NCBI GenBank assembly: GCA_024709365.1 | Contig: JANJWV010000183.1 | Coordinates: forward strand, 1 to 42,480 | Source of the DNA: Desulfomicrobium sp. | GTDB taxonomy: Bacteria; Desulfobacterota; Desulfovibrionia; Desulfovibrionales; Desulfomicrobiaceae | Direction: 5' to 3' | Length of the DNA: 42,480 bases | Shown: positions 39,895 through 42,480 of the stretch, one piece after another | Layout: the number at the start of each line of letters is the position of its first letter | Numbering within the stretch: position 1 is the stretch's first letter | The notes under the pieces: generated by a model | Told to the model about the DNA's origin: nothing | The model's database searches: none | The model's input: the letters and a program-made list of their open reading frames with translations, nothing else | Translations under genes and position numbers: made by a program

Positions 39895-41941
39895 TTCACC
39901 CGCGTATTACCAGCTTTTCACCGATCTGGCCGTGGGCACCCTGGACCATGCCAACGACCCGGTGCGCTGCGCCGAGCACGTGGCCGACCAGATCAGGGAA
40001 CTTCTCGGGGTCCGTGCCGTGGCCGTGGCCGCCTGCCATGGGCACCACGCACCGCACGGCATCCTGGCCGTCCGCCCGGGCCGGCACGCGGAGCTGGTGC
40101 TCAGGCCCGAGGTCGACCGACTCATCCATCTGAGCCACGCGTGCCCACAGACCATGATCGCAAGCCCAAAGGACCCGAATCCGGCCGGCGAGCTCCTGCG
40201 GACGCTGGGCCTTGGAGAGTCCGTCGTGGTCCCGCTCCGCGTGGGCGAGGACATGGTGGGGGCCCTGGTGCTGCTCGGGCTCATGGACACGACGGGCATC
40301 GAGATCATCGTGCGCAGCCTGGACCGACTGTCCTCCCTCCTGGCCCTGATTCTGCGCCAGGCCGACCAGTATCGCGACCTGGAGCTGGCTGTGGCGCAGC
40401 GTACCGAGGATCTGCGCGCCGCCCGTGACCGCCTGGAGGAACAGCATGCCTTCCTCTCGGCACTCCTCGCGGGCCTGCCCAACCCCGTTTCGGTGCAGGA
40501 CGTGCACGGCCGCATTCTGCGCTGCAACGCAGCCTACGGCGCCCTGGCAGGCAAGACCGAGCAGGAGCTGATCGGCGGGCCGGAAGTTCTTTTCGGAGCG
40601 GGCTTCGGGGTCGAATCGCATCCGGGGGACGGCTCCGGGCAGACGGAGCTGGAATACCGTCCGGGCGACGGCACCGTGCGCCGCATGCTGGCCACCAGGG
40701 CGCCTCTCCAGACCAAAGAGGGAGAGCCCGCCGGGTACGTCTGCGTGCTCACGGACGTCTCGGACCTGGCCAGGGCCAGACAGGAGGCCGAGGCCTCCAA
40801 CAGGGCGAAGTCCGAGTTCCTGGCCAACATGAGCCACGAAATACGCACCCCCCTGAACGGCATCCTCGGCATGCTGCAGCTGCTGAGCCGCACCCACCTG
40901 GACGAGGACCAGAAGAACTCGGTCTTCACGGCCATCCGCTCCTCCCGCCGCCTGACCCAGCTCCTGAACGACATCCTCGACCTGTCGCGCATCGAGGCGG
41001 GCAAGCTTCAATTGGAAAAGTCGGAGTTTCATTTCGCCGACCTGCGGGACTCCGTGCGGGACCTCTTCGCCATTTCGGCCAAGGCCAAGGGGCTGGAGCT
41101 GTCCTTCGAGATCGACGACGCCATTCCCTCCCATGTCGTCGGGGACGAGGGGCGGCTGCGGCAGATCCTGTTCAATCTGGTGGGCAACGCCGTGAAATTC
41201 ACGTCCCGGGGGAGCATCCGGATCTCGGCTCGACGGGAGGACGGGGCCTCCGGCATGATGGTCGTTTTTTCCGTGGCGGACACGGGCGTGGGCATCCCCC
41301 GCGAGCGCCAGAGCGATATTTTCCAGCCCTTCACCCAGGTCGACGGGTCTTCGGTGCGCTCCCATGGCGGCGTTGGCCTGGGCCTGGCCATCGTCAGACG
41401 TCTGGTGGACATGCTTGGCGGGCGGATTGCCATGCAGAGCGCGCCCGGTCGGGGCACGACCATCGAGGTGGCCGTTCCGCTCGAGGCCGGAGGGCGAGTC
41501 TGCCCGGTGCGCGAGGAGGCGCCCGTGCCCCCGGTCCACGGGCGGCGCATTCTTGTTGCGGAGGACGACCGCGTCAACCAGCTGGCTCTGACCAGGATGC
41601 TCGCCAAGCTCGGGCATGTCCCGACGGTGGCCGACAACGGCCGCGCGGCCCTCGACATCCTGCAGCGCGAAAGTTTCGACTGCGTGCTCATGGACATCCA
41701 GATGCCGGTCATGGACGGCCTGGAGGCGACCCGCCGCATCCGCGCCCGCGTCCACCCGGACATCCCGGCCGACATCCCCGTCGTCGCCCTGACCGGTCAC
41801 GCCATGGCCGGGGACCGGGAACGTTTCCTGGCCGAAGGCATGACCGCCTACCTCTCCAAGCCCGTGGACATGGACGCCCTGGCCCGCGTCATCGCCGAGG
41901 TGTCCCCCGGAGAAACCGCCGACCCGGAGAAGACCGCATGA
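39884..41941 (+). CDS. Hybrid sensor histidine kinase (GAF-like, PAS, HK, receiver)
   Basis: This 685-residue cytoplasmic protein has no transmembrane helix. The order is a GAF-like domain (~1-165), a coiled coil, a PAS domain (~185-295; LSALLAGLPNPVSVQDVHG), the histidine-kinase core and a receiver. Phospho-acceptor H318 lies in FLANMSHEIRTPLNG. The ATPase boxes are LFNLVGNAVKFTSRG, ADTGVGIP and GGVGLGLAIV. The receiver has D604 in VLMDIQMPVMDG. The GTG at 39884 has GGAGGA 5 nt upstream. Its 11-bp overlap with the DUF1638 gene ties it to the corrinoid operon, suggesting it senses that pathway's substrate or cofactor. The GAF-like region has a His-rich CHGHHAPHG (51-59). Confidence 0.9.
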   Translation: MQADSPAYYQLFTDLAVGTLDHANDPVRCAEHVADQIRELLGVRAVAVAACHGHHAPHGILAVRPGRHAELVLRPEVDRLIHLSHACPQTMIASPKDPNPAGELLRTLGLGESVVVPLRVGEDMVGALVLLGLMDTTGIEIIVRSLDRLSSLLALILRQADQYRDLELAVAQRTEDLRAARDRLEEQHAFLSALLAGLPNPVSVQDVHGRILRCNAAYGALAGKTEQELIGGPEVLFGAGFGVESHPGDGSGQTELEYRPGDGTVRRMLATRAPLQTKEGEPAGYVCVLTDVSDLARARQEAEASNRAKSEFLANMSHEIRTPLNGILGMLQLLSRTHLDEDQKNSVFTAIRSSRRLTQLLNDILDLSRIEAGKLQLEKSEFHFADLRDSVRDLFAISAKAKGLELSFEIDDAIPSHVVGDEGRLRQILFNLVGNAVKFTSRGSIRISARREDGASGMMVVFSVADTGVGIPRERQSDIFQPFTQVDGSSVRSHGGVGLGLAIVRRLVDMLGGRIAMQSAPGRGTTIEVAVPLEAGGRVCPVREEAPVPPVHGRRILVAEDDRVNQLALTRMLAKLGHVPTVADNGRAALDILQRESFDCVLMDIQMPVMDGLEATRRIRARVHPDIPADIPVVALTGHAMAGDRERFLAEGMTAYLSKPVDMDALARVIAEVSPGETADPEKTA

Positions 41942-42480
41942 AATGGATCAGAACCATCCCGCACCAGTCCTATTTCCTCTTCCTGACGGCCCTGTTCTGC
42001 ATCGAGTTCGCCGTCCTGGCCGTCAGCCCGCATCACCGCACGGACTGGATCCTGGAGAACGTCCTGGTCCTCGTGTTCTTCGTCTTCCTGTTCTGGTCCG
42101 CCGGGAAATTCCCGTTTTCCCGGATTTCCTACACCCTCATCTTCATCTTCCTGGGCATCCACGAGATCGGCGCGCACTACACCTATTCCGAAGTGCCCTA
42201 CGACGCCTGGTTCCAGGCCGCCTTCGGCACGACCTTCAACGAGCTTGTCGGCTGGGAGCGCAACAATTTCGACCGCATCGTGCATTTCTCCTACGGCCTG
42301 CTCCTGGCCTACCCCATCCGCGAGATTTACTTCCGCATCGCCAACGCCGACGGGTTCTGGGGGTATTTCCTGCCGCTGGATTTCGCCATGTCCACGTCCA
42401 TGCTCTACGAACTCATCGAGTGGGCCGCGGCCGAGGTCTTCGGCGGCGAACTCGGCGCGGCCTACCTTGGCACCCAGGGC
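41938..42480 (+). CDS. DUF2238 (YjdF-like) membrane protein, 3'-truncated
   Basis: The frame starts at ATG 41938, overlapping the kinase stop by 4 bp, and is open to the window end (181 residues visible). Hydrophobic helices include YFLFLTALFCIEFAVLAV, ILENVLVLVFFVFLFW and ISYTLIFIFLGIHEIGAHYTY. The HEIGAHYTYSEVPYDAWF and NNFDRIVHFSYGLLLAYP motifs are typical of DUF2238 integral membrane proteins, whose role is unknown. Conserved His, Glu and Asp residues suggest metal or haem binding, but this is inference. Confidence 0.85.
   Translation, partial: MKWIRTIPHQSYFLFLTALFCIEFAVLAVSPHHRTDWILENVLVLVFFVFLFWSAGKFPFSRISYTLIFIFLGIHEIGAHYTYSEVPYDAWFQAAFGTTFNELVGWERNNFDRIVHFSYGLLLAYPIREIYFRIANADGFWGYFLPLDFAMSTSMLYELIEWAAAEVFGGELGAAYLGTQG

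Overview
The window is GC-rich (roughly two thirds G+C by eye) and densely packed with genes. Its content suggests an anaerobic or microaerobic member of the Desulfobacterota, most likely Desulfovibrionales-like. The reasons are a ferredoxin-type multi-cluster protein, direct-sulfhydrylation methionine genes (metX-metW-metY), a corrinoid/UroD/DUF1638 methyl-transfer operon, a Crp/Fnr regulator beside cytochrome P460, and many signalling proteins. This assignment is inference from gene content; there is no rRNA or other phylogenetic marker here.

Layout. 1-988 is the 3' part of an HD-GYP signalling protein. 990-2089 is a glycerophosphodiester phosphodiesterase gene bracketed by two inverted copies of a 120-bp repeat built of ATGGAC units every 9 bp. 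2105-4124 (minus) holds a small lipoprotein and glpD. 4276-7482 holds metX, metW and metY, with a large three-tier palindromic repeat between metW and metY. 7757-9690 holds a DUF4242 protein and a noncanonical Fic protein behind a 39-bp palindromic operator. 9841-13043 holds phosphofructokinase, a DUF202 membrane protein and an MltF-like lytic transglycosylase. 13137-15454 holds an iron-sulfur protein and a periplasmic TIGR02285-like protein.

15474-19320 (minus) is a translationally coupled operon: SAM methyltransferase, class-1 isoprenoid-synthase-like enzyme, FtsX/MacB-type permease, ABC ATPase, then a gamma-glutamylcyclotransferase-like protein. This is the best candidate for an undescribed lipid/terpenoid production-and-export system. 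19430-24367 holds a membrane metalloprotease, an MDR oxidoreductase with a 55-aa membrane peptide gene and a divergent LysR regulator, and a divergent isochorismatase/GlxA-type regulator pair. 24432-29188 (minus) holds a PAS histidine kinase, an acyl-CoA synthetase and a DUF4143 ATPase. The ATPase promoter carries four 22-bp repeats in exact tandem. 29429-31861 (plus) holds a methyltransferase, a Crp/Fnr regulator, a periplasmic cupin and cytochrome P460. 32007-32590 is a lower-GC hicAB toxin-antitoxin pair.

32691-37341 (minus) is a complete BMP-type (nucleoside-like) ABC importer. Divergent from it, 37617-42480 is an overlapping operon: corrinoid protein, UroD-like protein lacking the usual zinc thiol ligands, DUF1638 protein, hybrid histidine kinase and a DUF2238 membrane protein cut by the window end.

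No tRNA, rRNA, CRISPR array, transposase or phage gene was recognised. No gene-free gap exceeds about 300 bp. The larger gaps (7483-7756, 8033-8298, 29189-29428, 37342-37616) are described as regulatory or other features or in the neighbouring entries.
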